Notes: generated by a model from the sequence alone, not told the origin. A stretch of DNA of 64,000 bases from Parapristionchus giblindavisi (GCA_943737045.1 CALSFV010000040.1:496001-560000), one strand, 5' to 3'; positions 23,344 through 37,408 are shown, counted from the first letter of the stretch. A program made the numbers and translations.

Positions 23344-25040
23344 GAGACATTCCACATTGGACTCGGCTCCATCAATTATCTCCAACCACACAGCATTAGG
23401 AAGCGTCATCAACTTCTCGATCGGTGCCTCCTACAAGAAGAAAATTAATAAAAGAATCCTTCAATCAGGCGATCTACACTCAATCAATGATCAAAAGATC
23501 AAAGATCACTATCAAAGATTTATTTGTGTATTGAAGATTTTTCATGAAGTCTACTGATACTAAGCCACAGGCATGTGTTCTTCAGCGTGGACTGCTACTC
23601 GAATTCAACAGGCCAGAGAATAACTAAATGCAGTTCCCTTAGCGTCTAACCAGTTGCTTTTGCGTTTCACTCAATCTCTATCTAGTCCACTCTCGATCAC
23701 GAATCTAACCTGCCTATGATAGTGCGGGCACGTCTTGTCACAGATGAGCCCCGTCACGCGCATGTGCTCGTTCGCCATCTCTTCCTTATTATTATCCATT
23801 CTTATTATCTAATTGAGAGAGAAAGAGGAACAAAACACAAAACACGAGTCACAAGCAGCATATATCAGCATTTGAGTTGTTTCGGCTACCAAACTATGCT
23901 CAACGATTCTCTGGTCTAAGACCGGCACAAGGCCCGATACTCAATCGTAACCCGCAGTCAATCCCCGTGTCACAACGCTGATCACCAAACCATGCATCTT
24001 CACTATTCTCACCTGGATAGTAGGATCGCTCTGCGCCGAGATGATAGTTCCGACGGCCTCGTAGAAGACGTGAACCTACAGAGAGATCAAAGATCAGTCG
24101 CGGAGATCAAAAGATCAAAGATCAAACCTGAGGTGGCGACAGATCGCAGATGATGGATGACAGTTGACTGAGCATCTCCTCAAAGAACGGCTGCGACTCG
24201 CCTAGCTGCGTCTGCAAATGACAATTGGCAATCGCTTCTCACAATGACAGACAATTCAAAATGACAATTGTCAGATACTTCGTTAGTTAGCAATTACAAT
24301 AGCAATGATATATGATTAAATCAATCAGATTCGTAGCCATTGTCATTGCTAATTGTTCAAGTAGTCTGACAATTGTCATGACAGACAAATGACAATGACA
24401 AATGGGAAGGGTACTGACAATGACAAAGTGTCGCTTGCACTTGATGGCAATCTTGATGAAGGTGTCGCAGGCCATGTCCTGCACGCCCTCGTGCGTCTCG
24501 TGCATGAACTCGAACAGCTTGTTGATCACCTACGAATTATGTTTATTTATTATTATTATTATATTTATTATACAATGCCAAAAGGCTTATCGAGGAATAA
24601 TTAAAAATGTTTTTTTGCGCCAGTGTATCAATTGACCATGAAACATAAAACAAACTCCGGGAATAAATATTCACGGGAAGAATATTTTGTTTATTATTTA
24701 ATAATATAATTAGAGTACTATTGCATGATTTTACATGATTTATTTCATATATAATTGAATCTTGGGGAAAAACAATATAGACTACATAATTGATGGACTC
24801 TCACCGTTTTGAGGAACTTCCAATGAGCTCGGAGGGATCGTGGATACTGACCGACGACGTACATGATGTTTGAAGCGATGACCGCCTTCAAATTATAAAT
24901 ATTATAAATAATTAAGTTTAATTAATTAAGCACAAATATTTAAATATAGTCCACCTTGTTATCCTTGTTATATTGTTATTGTTACAACAAGCAGATGGCT
25001 CTCAAATAGACATCACACTTTGATGTTTCACTTACTCCCG

Positions 25041-25232
25041 TTGTTTTATTTGTAAAAGAGACTATTTATTGTTTCGCATGGTTCAGAAACTATGCCGATC
25101 ACTTTTATATCAAATAGAACGCGGCGAAGGTCAGAGACAATCGAGAGGCGGGGCGATATCCAGCCTTTCAGCGACTTCCGTTCTTTAGAGGGCAGTGTCA
25201 TTTTCTTATGCTAGTACATTTTATACGCACAA
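25041..25232. mobile_element. TTGAGCGTATA MITE, left end deleted
   Basis: Matches 7423-7634 from ttgttttatttgtaaaag onward; the first ~18 bp and the left TA are gone. The right end cgcacaa/ta is intact. Confidence 0.75.
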
Positions 25233-25534
25233 TAATACTCTAGATTCAACGCTCACTACAATTGTAAACATCGGTGCAGTTCACAATACCTCAACAATAT
25301 TCCAGAGTTCAAGGACACAATGGCGATAATTTAATATTGACAATACATTTATAAGCATGAAAAACATAATCTATAATCCAACACCACCTATACTCTCGTT
25401 TAGTTAAAAAAGAAATAAATCTCAAATTAAGATTTTTTGGGATTCTCAATCAAATCGAAAACCATGTACTTTGATGTTTCACCCACTCTTAATAGGATTC
25501 AGCTATACGTATGATTTGTTTCCTCTGATTTGTA

Positions 25535-25662
25535 CGCACAGAAAAATACGTGTTATCCACGTGGCATAAGACCTAAAAAGCGTTATATTTAACACTTTTT
25601 GAGCTCAAATATAACACTTTTTAGGTCTTATGCTCCGTGGATAACACTTATTTTTCTGTGTG
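25535..25662. mobile_element. CACACAG foldback element
   Basis: 128 bp, ends CGCACAG and CTGTGTG, flanked by TA. Same element and site as 7937-8072 but with a cleaner left end. Confidence 0.8.
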
Positions 25663-26739
25663 TAGCATCTTAAAAGAAACAATATTCGAGCGCTCCTTGA
25701 GGGGCACGATTACGGTAAAAATAAAGACGTAAATATATGTAGCAACAAGCAATCAATATTTCCATAATCAAACGTCCTTGAAGCCAAACACTACGACTTC
25801 GGCTGCACCACTTTCAACAACATAAGGATCATTTTTTATGCGAAAAATAGAGATTATTCTAGAAAAACAGATCATACTTCTAAACTCAATCCGCTATACA
25901 AAAATCCTGTGAGGGCACTGAAAATGTATGAACACTCCACAAACTTCCGCAGGATGCCTTGAATACCTCGATCTACCTTCAACTTTTTACCTCCTAACTC
26001 GCATCGTCACACCACGCACTTTCACGTTTCGCCTACTCCAAATACCTTAGATTCAGCACTTGCTACAATTTTCTGAAGATATATATATATATATATATAT
26101 ACCTCAACAATACTCAAATGTTCGTTCAATAAGAATAATGATGACGGTTAATTGGGAGATGTAGACTTGAGCCCAAACGATCATTATTTTCGATGCATTT
26201 TGACTACTTTGGCTATAGCATACAGTGATAATCATAGATCTCCCGCGGGATTCGTGTGCCTTGAATAACGGGACATAACTTTACCTTCTACCTTTATAAC
26301 AGTCACAGTCAATTAATTTTCGATAGGATATCACCACTAGACCACCTTTGGTCTAGCTTCTTTCGGACAACTAATCAATCCATCACCAATCAATCACCAA
26401 ACTAATTGTAAATCACTCGCTCAAATCATCTCTCCAAACCACGCCCTTTCACGTTTCATCTACCTCATATACCCTTACATTCCTTTCAAATTACATTAAC
26501 TGCACGTAGTCCTGGCCATTTTTATTGTTATTGCTACCTATCACTTTTGTATTTGTTGTTTCATCTGGTTTATCAAGTAAATAAATAGACCAATGCCTTT
26601 GAGATGTCCAGAGAAACTGTTCTCGTAGATTCTTTTTTTCGATACAAATTGCTCCTCATCCAATCATATCGATTGAAATTGTTTCTTAAATCGATGATTA
26701 CTCAAGTCATATTTCCTCTTAACCGCAGGAATAGATTCT

Positions 26740-26926
26740 CTCCGGTATTTTTTACTCACGGGGCACACCGTTCAATCCCGTGGTGTACGCCGCGAGGTAC
26801 ACCGCGGGGCAGAACACTTAGACGGGCGAGGCACGCCGTCACTTCCACACCGTGGTGCACCTCGCGGTGTACCCCGCGAGATTTGGCCTCTCAACGGTGT
26901 TCCCCGCGAGCAAAAAAATATCGGAG
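26740..26926. mobile_element. GC-rich MITE with 32-bp inverted ends
   Basis: Ends CTCCGGTATTTTTTACTC and the complement of gagcaaaaaaatatcggag enclose repeated cgcggggcacaccg-type blocks. The sites at 19855 and 51575 lack it (attctccaatccttacc). The copy at 61616-61766 has the same ends but lost about 36 bp inside. Confidence 0.8.
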
Positions 26927-28497
26927 CTCCCATCCTTACCGCTTGCAAGTCGTCGCTATCGATATCACGCTAAAAATCTGTAGGAGTGCGCCAAAACAAT
27001 TAAACCGCATGTTTTATTTACTGGACTTCTCGATACAGGTATAATATTTATCGAAACAACGCCAGAACATAAGAATAAAAGTGAGAAGAGTGGTGTATGT
27101 AGATGGTGGTATAATATTCAACGGTAGATTGAGGCTATAATAAATACAAGATAAGAATACGGTAGAGATAGGACAGACATAGATCGATAGATAGACGAGA
27201 TAGGTAATAATTATCAAAACAACTTGAATAAAGTGCATAACTGTGAGGATATTGTTGTGTTCGGATCGATAAATCAATAGTGCTATCTCCTGACTACGTT
27301 AAGTGTGGTGGGATTGGGGGATTGGACTAACAAAAAAGCAATAAAATCGTGGCTTTACCCGAGCCGAGGTGTACGGTACAATTTCCAGTCAGGACCACGA
27401 TCGAGTATGTTTGCTTACAGTAATAATAGTGTGGCGAAAAGTGTCACATAGATAGGTCATACTATATAATATTGATTGGAGACTCATATGAGAGGGGTTT
27501 GGAGTGCATTTCAGTATACAAATATAGCTAGAATATGGATAAAAGGAATATGCAAGAGTGGAGGAGATGGGGGGGATGTAACCATAATGGAAGAAGAGAC
27601 AGGGGAGTCGCACACAACAAGAAGAAATAAGATACGAAGACTACATAGGAGAGATCAGAGGAACAGAGGACGGCCGGGAATGGGATGGGATGCAGATATA
27701 TCGTGTATTGGTGCGTGTCAATGGGATACTGTAGTGGATGATGGGGTTGCTAAGGTATACGGTAGCAGCGAAATGAGATAATGAAAAGTAAAATGAGAAA
27801 AAGAAGATTCAACGATGATTTTACAGAGAATTATGGAAATTAACGAGGAAAGATTTCGAGGGAACGAACAAAAGTAGAACACATACATGAAACAGACAAT
27901 AATAATCAACGGATAGGAAGGGGGAAAGGGAGGTTCAAGAATGAGTGTGCGACGAGTCTAAGGACAGAGAGGAATCGAACAGCGAGAGTCGGAACGAAGG
28001 AACGAAGAGAGTCGGAACGAAGACCAAATAGGCACGGTGGTAGATCACGCGATAATTATCGATTAGTCAGAGGGCGGATCGATCCAGATTGACACCGATG
28101 GCACAACCGGCGATGGTCTGCAACAGTGGTACGGTAAGTGATACGGTAGGTGATATCGATTGATTCGCTCTCCCGTATGATACCTAATATCGATCGATAT
28201 AATGATCGTGTGAGAGAGATTACGGTATCCAACCGATAAAAAGGCCGCACAAATTTTGAGCCGTCCTGTAATGTCGGCTTAGCCATGGACAAAACGAACG
28301 AAACGATACGAACGACACTCATAAGCAGCAAACAGATAGTGAAGCACTTTCAGCTATCATAGCAAATCGTTTGTAGGCAACTTTACTTGCCTTCGTTCAA
28401 TACTACATTGCACAACTACAGAATAGCTATCTTTCCGTCTGTATACTAGACATGTCTCATAAAGATTTCTAACTCTAAATTCGGTTCTATGGAGTTC

Positions 28498-28590
28498 TAA
28501 CTTTAGCTCTAGCTCTAGCCCAAGCTCTATCCCTAACTCCAGTTCTCGCCCAAGCTCTAGCTCTGACCCTCACTCGAGCTCTAGCTCTTC
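28498..28590. repeat. agctct minisatellite
   Basis: Irregular tandem agctctagc / aagctctatcc / agttctcgcc units. A diverged version lies at 63201-63290. Confidence 0.8.
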
Positions 28591-29037
28591 TTGATACCGA
28601 TAGACTAAATCATCTTTAGATACTCTACAGTGCGTTCCCACAAAAGCTTTCACACACAATTCTTATTCTAGTGTTTAATATCATACTCAACTAATTTTCA
28701 CTCTAACCCTTCCCCTAAAACGCTTTTAATCAATCAATAATGCAAATTACCTACATGCTTCAAATCGATAATTGTGCGTGCAGTCGTGTACTCAAGTGTT
28801 AGTGATCCTTAATGAATACCATACCGTTCGCGAGAGAATTTTGTTGTTGACACATGAAAATATTGATTTATCGATTTTCAAAAATTTCCAATCGATATTC
28901 CAAACATCATCTCGCGAACGCTACGGTATACTAGATAATCGATCGAAGCAGGGTTCTAATAAGCCTAACAATCTAACATTCATTAAATTACGAGCAACTA
29001 AGGAGCAAACTGCAAACTGCAAAATACAAAGTACAAC

Positions 29038-29644
29038 TTACCAATGCATGTCATCCTCTTCGAGAATCTCGTTCGGATTCGCCATACCGGGAATGAGCAT
29101 CTTCTTGGCCTGCAAAAGATTGCAGCTTGAGCGGGGAGTTGAACCAACGTGCCACGGAGCTTGCGTCCGACACACTACCACTACACTGCGCCCACATTTA
29201 TTTAAATTCAAAACACCCACCTGTGCAGCCTGAATCTCCTTCTCGCGTTCTTCAAGGAAGAGGTCGCTCGTGTCCTCTCCAGATATCTCCTGCAAGCATT
29301 AAAAACGATTAGTTAGAGATCAAACTACAAACGCTCGAGCAAACTACAAAGATCAAAGATCAAACGAATACCGTACCTTGAGCTGCACGAGGAAGTCACG
29401 AATGTGATTCTTCATCTGACTGATGTTGTTATTGAACGAGATGAAGCCCTTGATGATCACACGCACTTGATCTCTGCAAGTGGTTTTGTTTAAATTGGGA
29501 TTCATCCCGAGCCAATTTGACTGGTTGAGCTTATATTCACAACCAGCCGTATTCATGTTTCACATCCATCTTAACTGCACATACCAAGAACGATTTGCAG
29601 TCTCATCACACCCATGCTTCAAAAAAATCGAAAATCAAATGATC

Positions 29645-29675
<31 letters not shown>

Positions 29676-32195
29676 GCGACTCACTGTGACAGATTGGTAA
29701 AGTGCTGGACAAAGATGATGCCAATATGTTCGTAGATGAAGTCGACGTTTGCCTGGGCGGGATTGGCCTCGTTCAGACGTACAGTAATCGATGTCTCCAG
29801 AGCACGGAACAGCAGACACATTATCTCGGCAAAGTATGTCATGCCTGACAAAATTTACATTTAATAATACTGAATAGACCTCAAAATCAATCAATAAATC
29901 AATCAATAATCTACCTGCGACTTGGACCTGATTAGAATCGGCCACGACAGCGAGCACGTGCTGGAGGATGGAGAGGAAGTGCCTGAAAACGAAGGAAACA
30001 TAGTCAAAGATCAAAGATCAAACTACAGTATTCGTGATCAAACTACACTCACTTCTGGTAGAAGGGCTGAGCTTGTTCAGAAGGCAGCGATCCCACCTTG
30101 ATCATTTTCAAAGAAAAAAGTCAGTCCACGATCGCCTCAGTCGGTGAGCTACCGTACTCACCCATCTCGGCGACGTTTCTCATGCTGTGCTGGAACGCCC
30201 ACACGACCGCATCGATCACGTACCTGAACAAGCGATCGATAGTTGGTGAGATGGAACAACTTTGAAGAATCACACATCGTTCAACTAGTGGAAATCACGT
30301 TTCAGTTCAATATAAACAATCATTGGCAATTACCATGAATCGCTCAACATTAAGAATAGAATAAGTATATCAAACGCGTCACATTCACGCCACACTTCTT
30401 TCATATATTCTTATCGTATCGAAAGTAAACTCACTGTATCTGCTCTGCGGGCAGCTCGAGGAAGACGGCGAAGCAGCTCTGAGAGAGCGACAGAAGCAGA
30501 CGGAAGAAGCCCGTGCGATGCTACGGATACGCCTCCATGTCCTGAGACGATTATTGATTTATTGATTGAGCGGTTATTGATTGATTCATAGACTTACTTT
30601 ATTGATCATTCCGAGTGTGCAGTCAAATAGAGCTTCGAGGATGCGCGGCACTTCAGGGGCGATGCGTTCCTGAATATTAAATGATAAAAATATTATTATC
30701 AAATATTCCGATATGTAGGAGAGTCGTCAAGCACATCTGCTCAATTCACTTAATTGTTCGCTTAATTTCTGTTGCGCCTCGGGCGTGGATAAATTACTAC
30801 TATTAATATAGTTAATTGGTTTATCGCATCGATAGACTACGCGCTAAAGTCTAGTGACAAATCAACCTGATGAAATCATGTTTCAGCATGAAGTTATGAA
30901 AAGAGACGATATCAAAATTCTGATCTCATCTCATTATAGTCGGTTTATATTGTTAGTGTTCCCGTTATTATGCTATTATGATTATGATTATTATTATAAC
31001 CATACCCTTGGTAATGATGATGGAGAGCAGCGAGAGGACCTTGGGCTCACGCGCTGCGGGGCAGTTGCGCTGGTAATCAAATAGGACGGCATCGAAGAGG
31101 GGAGGAATGAATTGTTCCATGATTGCCTGGAATTATTTACTAATATATTATTGATTATTGATTATTATTAACATATTGTTTATAGAAATTATTTATTCTT
31201 GGTAGTTCAAATTCATTCAATACATTCTATTCCATATATTCATATTCGTTCTTGATTTAAAACAAGAAAATAAGCTGTCGATCGAATTCAAATACAATAA
31301 TAAATAAATAAATAAATAAATATCAATTACGTCATCATCATCAGCCTTGGCGACCCATGTGGAGAGTAGAACGTGGATCTCGCGCTTGACGTTCTTCATT
31401 GAACGAATGATCGACACCTGCACATAAATCAATAAACTACAGATACCGTAACCCATCCACTTGATATCGTACCCGCATTGAGTACAGTATCTACTAATTC
31501 TACTGTAACCCGGTGACTTCACATACCGTAAGCACCTCCTCTCCATGCTCCTTCACGGCTCCCGACACGTCCTGTGAGTGGATACGGTAGACGGACAGAA
31601 GATGATCGTAGATGCGAGTGAGTTGCACCGCGAATGGCATACCTGAGATCAATAAATCCATCAATATTATAAATGTTTCATTATTCATCATATTATTATT
31701 AGTGAGCTGACGGCAGAAGATGGAATTGTTACTAATACGAATTCATGCGTACATCAGTGTGGACTACTACTGGAATTCAACAGGTTGTGCGGTGTTACTG
31801 CCCTCACCCTGCGTGTCTACGCCGTTACGTCGGATTTGTCCAGGAAAAGTTTGCAATGTGTAAATTTCGAACGAAATTTTGTAAAATTTGTACCATTTAC
31901 CATGCACAAAATAAAAGTAGAAATTTACACACTGGAGACTTTAAGTGGACGTCTCCGTCGTTATGGCGGAGGTACGTAAGGGAAATGAACGTCGCATTAG
32001 AAAATAACCAAAAGAGCAGTTCGGACGCAACTTAAAAACCGGTTGATTTCGCGCAACACATGTGCATGAAATGTCGGGAATCCATGCGTGAAACCAATAC
32101 GAATAGGCGATCCTCGACAACAACAAACAAATCTTACCTATAGCCTTGCACGCAGCCACGTTCGTCTTCAGAATGTCGATCATGTTGTGGAGCAC
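29038..32195 (-). pseudogene. xpo1: Exportin-1 copy IV with true C-terminus, disabled
   Basis: Minus strand: e9 32138-32195, e10 31527-31642, e11 31331-31417, e12 31006-31126, e13 30598-30669, e14 30435-30541, e15 30162-30223, e16 about 30053-30100, e17 29915-29982, e18 29685-29844, e19 29377-29473, e20 29221-29289 (EISGEDTSDLFLEEREKEIQ), e21 29038-29109 ending EILEEDDMHW then TAA. The end matches the acidic C-terminal tail of CRM1. Defects: e14 has TAG for GAG (YP*HR), e16 has lost its first ~28 nt and acceptor, e12 lacks 5 nt at its donor end. Upstream, e9 is preceded by e3 and e2 (32652-32837), with e4-e8 deleted. Confidence 0.88.
29131..29192 (-). ncRNA. tRNA-like sequence in the e20-e21 intron
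   Basis: Minus strand has an A-box-like TAGTGTAGTGGTAG and a B box GGTTCAACTCC (29135-29145) at tRNA spacing, with an anticodon-type hairpin CGGA...TCCG between. The base before the putative anticodon is G instead of T and the acceptor pairing is weak, so it is a tRNA pseudogene or a tRNA-derived SINE core. A shortened version sits in the same intron at about 63790-63842. Confidence 0.5.
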
Positions 32196-32651
32196 CTACA
32201 AGTACATATATTTATTTATATATTATTTAATTATTTTTTTATCTTTCCTTATGCGATACATTTAAAGGGACCGGGAAACGAAAAACAAGTTGATCTCATA
32301 TAAAAGAGCTTGAAATTCTGTTCCGAAATATATACAGCTTATATCATAATAATTCTCTGGTAAGGAGAACGGCGCAGTTAAAAAAGTACAGTTTGCTCCA
32401 GATAGCTCCAGCCAGATACAGATTACAAATGCTTTTTGCGTCAGTGTATCAACTGACCACGAAACATGAAACAAACTGGCGCGCACATAGTAGCCGGGAA
32501 TAAATATTATTTTGTTTGAAGAATATTTGGGAAGAATATTTTGTTTATTGTTAAATAATTAGAGAATCATTTTACATGATTTATCTCATATCTAATTGGA
32601 CTATGCAGAAGAAAAGAACAGTGTAGACAACATGATTGATTGAATTCTCAC

Positions 32652-32837
32652 AGTTTTGAGGAACTTCCAATTGGCTCGGAGGAATCGTGGATATTGACCT
32701 ACGACGTACATGATGTTCGAAGCAATTACCGCCTTCAAACACAAATATTATAATTAAATAAATGTAATAAATTAAGCAAAAATGTTTAAATATAAGCCTA
32801 CCTTGTTGTCCTTGCCTCGCTTCTGCTCGCAGAGACG
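32652..32837 (-). pseudogene. xpo1: Exportin-1 exons e2 and e3
   Basis: e2 32802-32837 (RLCEQKRGKDNK, keeping the C528-equivalent) and e3 32652-32732, both with GT donors. Duplicate of 9247-9432. They lie upstream of copy IV e9 with e4-e8 missing. Confidence 0.8.
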
Positions 32838-33016
32838 CTGAATACGAATCCGTTTTCCAACGGCGCCCAATCGAGGAGAGCTTCCATAAAATCAAAATTG
32901 AATTTCGGCTTGCTGAAAATAAATTTTCCAAAATTCGTGTAGTTTACGTCCACACGAAATGAAACGATAGAATGCATAAAAAAGATAATTTTTAAAAAAA
33001 GAATTATAAAACAAGT

Positions 33017-33055
33017 AGGGGGCACCCGGATTTGAACCGGAGACCTTTCGATCTG
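33017..33055 (-). tRNA. tRNA-Cys 3'-half fragment
   Basis: Duplicate of 9612-9650: T arm and acceptor strand only. Confidence 0.7.
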
Positions 33056-33434
33056 TCAAAAATACCGGAGACCTTTGATGCTACACCAGATTCTTTGAAC
33101 AACGTAGATCTCTCTCAAATCGCAATCTGCAAACCACGCACTTTGACGTTTCATACGCTCGCAATATTATAGATTCATCACTTTCTACAATAAGTTGATT
33201 CAATTATATCTCAATAGTGTTCCAAAATCCCTTGAATAATAAGGAGGTAATGATGGAAAATAAATACACAAACATGTGCGGAAAATGTTTTCCTACCAAA
33301 ATTTTTTTTAAATCGGAAAAAATTGCTCTAAAAAAGTTTTCAAAAATAACATTTGAAGATATTTAGTAATTTTATCTTACCGGTCATATGTATGACGTCT
33401 ATAGCGCACAGCGTTTCTCCAAAAAATGTATAAT

Positions 33435-33477
33435 AGGGGCACCCGGATTTGAACCGGGTACCTCTCGATCTGCAGTC
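33435..33477 (-). tRNA. Truncated antisense tRNA-Cys
   Basis: Duplicate of 10030-10072; lacks the D arm and 5' acceptor strand. Confidence 0.7.
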
Positions 33478-33579
33478 AGTGTTATTTGTGCAAATAGTCC
33501 CTAAAATGCTCGTTAAACGTTTTGACATGATAAACGATCTAAACATCTCTTCACTGTCGTTATTTTCTGTTATAGCTTC

Positions 33580-33651
33580 GGGGGTATAGCTCAGTGGCAG
33601 AGCATTCGACTGCAGATCGAGAGGTCCCCGGTTCAAATCCGGGTGCCCCCT
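33580..33651 (+). tRNA. tRNA-Cys (GCA)
   Basis: Duplicate of the intact gene at 10175-10246; complete cloverleaf. Confidence 0.95.
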
Positions 33652-34375
33652 ACATGTTTTATAATTTTTATGAATTATTTTTCGACCATTCTACATATGA
33701 TTCATTTTGCTACGTTCTACCATTTAGTTTACAATGATAGGTACAAGTATATTGTAGACCTATATTGTTCAGGAACACCGTCGATCTGAAAGCTGTCGAT
33801 CAATAACTCCTGTCACCATCACCAAGTCCTCGTCATAATTATTATTGTACCTATTTCTTCGGTATTTGTAGTCGAACGTGGTGGATCAAATAAATAAATT
33901 TACCAATATACCCTTGAGCTATCCAGAGCAATTTTTCTATTAGGTTCTTTTTTCCAATGCAAATTGCTCCAATCATATCGATAAAAAGTCTTCTTGAACC
34001 TGTCCAAAGGTAGGCGATTTATTAGAAAATTGCAATTTAATCATTCATGATCCCTACGAATTTTGCTTTTCAAGTCCTTTTTTCGTATCTCCTCGTCTCA
34101 TAGATTTCGTCAACCTTGATGTATAACTGGAAAGTCATCTATGACGTGATAGATAAACTGTTACAAATAATATTATTAATTGTTATATCGCATAGACTAC
34201 ACGCTAAAGTCCAGTGACAAATCAACCTGCTGAAACCATGTTTCAGCATAACGTTGTAAAAAGAGACGATATCAAAAATTCTGATTCGAACTCCAATCCG
34301 TGTTCCAATACATTATTATTGTTTCGGATAGTATTTTTCTTATAATTAAAATAATAATTATTATTATAACCATAC

Positions 34376-35689
34376 CCTCAGCTTGGTAACGATGATGGAG
34401 AGCAGCGAGAGGACCTTGGCGCTCGCGTGCTGCGGGGCAATTGCGTTGGTAATCAAAGAGGACGGCATCGAAGAGGGGAGGAAGGAATTGTTCCATGATT
34501 GCCTGGAATTACTGATTATAAATATCATTAATAATAATATTATTATTATATTAATTTATTATTCGAATGATTGATTATTGGGGTATTCGATTGAATCACT
34601 AAACAAAATAAGTCAAATTCATTAAATACCAATAATAATAATCAATAAATAAATATCAAATACGTCATCATCATCAGCCTTGGCGACCCATGTGGATAGC
34701 AGGACGAGGATCAGAGATGGTATTAACGATTAACGAGTTAACGAAAATAAGTTAATTTTCGTTAATGTTTTCGTTAATGAAAATCATGCTGGAGAAGCCC
34801 ATTTCCTGAACAATCTGTGAAGACAAAAAGGTTGCAAAAATATTCCACCAGTCGTGCACCATTTATTTGATGCTAACAATAAACCTGTAAAAAAATTGTA
34901 AACCAGCTAAATGATCGCTAGAAACATCAATATGGGGGCTGTCAGGCCCACGCACTTTTTTGAAAATTGACGAAATTCGCCAATTAGCGACTAGGGTGGT
35001 AAAGACTCCGAACGGTTACCACTGCGTTATGGGGTAGATGAGTTGGCTACGCTGACTTCACACATAACCCCCTCATATGTATCTCTAATGGCATTCGCAC
35101 AAGAGAGATATGACGGGTTTACAACACTTTGGATTCCTCCTTCATTTAAATTATATTCAAAATCTAATCATTGGACATATTCGTTATTTTGTTTGTTTTA
35201 CAACTATTATTTCCAAAAACAATTGTTATCTATATTTTAGGAAACTATAATTCTTTTATGTTATTCTTATTGTTAGAAATGAACGTGTTTGTGTAAAAAA
35301 ATTCGAAGTATGAAAAATTAACGAAAATTAACGAAATTAACGAAAATTAACCACTTTATTTTCGTTAATTTAACGACTTAACGAATTAACGAAAATTTTC
35401 ATTAACGAACATCTCTGACGAGGATCTCCAGCTTGACGTTCTTCATTGAACGAATGATCGACACCTGCACATCAATCAATAAACGATAGATACCGTAACC
35501 CATCCACTTGATATCGTACCCGCATTGAGTACAGTACCTACTAATTCTACCGTAATCCGGTGACTTCACATACCGTAAGCACCTCCTCTCCCTGCTCCTT
35601 CACGGCTCCCGACACGTCCTGTGAGTGGATACGGTAGACGGACAGAAGATGATCGTAGATGCGAGTGAGCTGCACCGCGAATGGCATAC
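34376..35689 (-). pseudogene. xpo1: Exportin-1 fragment e10-e12, second copy
   Basis: e10 35574-35689, e11 34664-35464 split by the hAT element, e12 34376-34502 with the same one-base insertion as at 11 kb. The shared lesions show that they predate the duplication. Confidence 0.85.
34712..35417. mobile_element. hAT-like element, second copy
   Basis: Same 706 bp and the same ACGAGGAT duplication (34704-34711, 35418-35425) as 11319-12024. Confidence 0.9.
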
Positions 35690-35883
35690 CTGAGATCAAT
35701 AAATAAATAAATCCATCAATATTATAAATCTTTCATTATTCATCATCATATTATTTGTTTTGCTAACAAGCCATCTTCTTCAATGACACTAAGCCACTGT
35801 CATGCGTACATCAGTCTGGATTACTACTCGAATTCAACAGGTTGTGCGGTGTTACTGCCCTCACCCCGCGTGTCTGTAAATTT

Positions 35884-36233
35884 CTCAGAGGCAAATTCAA
35901 AATTTCAAACAAGAAATCCCATTATTTCTATACAACTATACAACAAGAAATGGAATAAATTTCAATAACCCCGGGTCACGGTTCCGATATAGGCACAATA
36001 GTTTCTTCGCTAGAGCGGCACGTTTACTATCACTACCCGAAAATAGGATCGACTTCTCGATCCCAGACTGATCTATCTTTCCATTGCACCGATTTATTGA
36101 ACTCCTGTATGATTATCAGCTACTGTCGTCCCCACGTGAAACAGTGTTTGATCTCACGCATCATTACATAATATTGTGTTACTTTCTCTTCACCTCTCTG
36201 TTTATCGTTAAAGATAAATAAATTATTATTATT
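35884..36233 (+). mobile_element. LINE 3'-end fragment, second copy
   Basis: Duplicate of 12491-12840. Confidence 0.8.
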
Positions 36234-36348
36234 ACTCGAATTTAACAGGTTAAAGTGATACCCCGAGCTCATTTTTAACTATCCGCTCTTGCAATACTCT
36301 TTCACTTTCTTGGTCTACGATAGAGACCAAGAAAGCGAAACGGGGAGA

Positions 36349-36555
36349 CTCTGGTATTTTCAAACTAGTAGTTTACTTATCTTTCCCACTAGCCGTAGAC
36401 TTGCAAGTCTACGGCTAGTTAAACGTAAGTTTACTAGAAGTGGTGTATATACTGTAATACATTTCGTCAAATATTCTTTCACTTGTAGTAAACTAACAGG
36501 AAACTGCTAGTCTGTGACGTCACGTAAGTAAACTACTAGTTTGGAAATACCAGAG
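36349..36555. mobile_element. 207-bp MITE, second copy
   Basis: Duplicate of 12956-13162. Confidence 0.85.
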
Positions 36556-37408
36556 GAGTACAATTAGCACGGGGTGTGCTTTTAAAGAATAACAGGAACT
36601 TCCCCTAGCATCAAGCTGCCAACTGTCAATCATCACAAATATCTCCGTGTTCCTTCACGGCTCCCGACACGTCCTGTGAGTGGATACGGTAGACGGACAG
36701 AAGATGATCGTAGATGCGAGTGAGCTGCACCGCGAATGGCATACCTGAGATCAATAAATCAACAAATCTATCAATATTGTAATTGATTCATTATTTATCA
36801 TATTATTATTAGTGAGCGTAATAGAATTGTTACTAATACGAATTCGCGGGTACATTAGTCATGACTACTACGCGAATTCAACAGGCAGGTTGTGCGGTGT
36901 TGCTGCACTAATCTTGCGTGGCTACGGCGTTACGTCGAATTTCTCCAAGAAAAATTTCCAATGTGTAACTATCGAACGAAATTTTGTAAAATTTGTACCA
37001 TTAACCACGCACAAAATTACAGTAGAAATGTACACACTGAAGAGTTTAAGTGGACGTCGCCGGCGTTACGGTATGTAAGGCAAACGAACATCGCATTAGA
37101 AAATAACCAAAAGAGCAGTTCGGACGCAACTTAAAAACCGGTTGATTTCGCGCAACACATGTGCATGAAATGTCGGGAATCCATGCGTGAAACTAATACG
37201 AATAGGCGATCCTCGACAACAACAAACAGATCTTACCTATAGCCTTGCACGCAGCCACGTTCGTCTTCAGAATTTTGATCATGTTGCGGAGCAACAACAA
37301 ATAAATAGCTTATTTATTTATTTATAATTTAATTATTTTTATCCTTCCTTATGCGACACATTTAACGGGTAAACGAAATTTCAAACATGTATATTATTAT
37401 TGAACATA

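Larger units (their letters stand above)
22947..26058. repeat. Segmental duplication block A, copy 2
   Basis: Partner of 5268-8466. Differences include the CACACAG half element near 7296, absent here, and the left end of the TA MITE, lost at 25041. At 26058 it continues into sequence not present after 8466. Confidence 0.9.
26059..28760. other. Region downstream of exportin-1 copy IV
   Basis: Follows the stop of copy IV in the sense direction, so it would hold its 3' UTR and beyond. It contains (AT)n near 26082-26101, a GC-rich MITE, purine-rich stretches and many tacggta words. It recurs, diverged, at 60.1-63.4 kb. The open frame at 27476-27781 is not conserved in that second copy (frame-breaking indels), so I do not call a gene. 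Confidence 0.5.

Noticed and set aside
26604..27044. 146-codon frame rich in Arg and Pro
   Set aside because: Runs through the GC-rich MITE; the second copy at 61.6 kb is disrupted.
27476..27781. 101-codon frame
   Set aside because: Not preserved at 62.35-62.57 kb, where indels break it; no recognisable domain.
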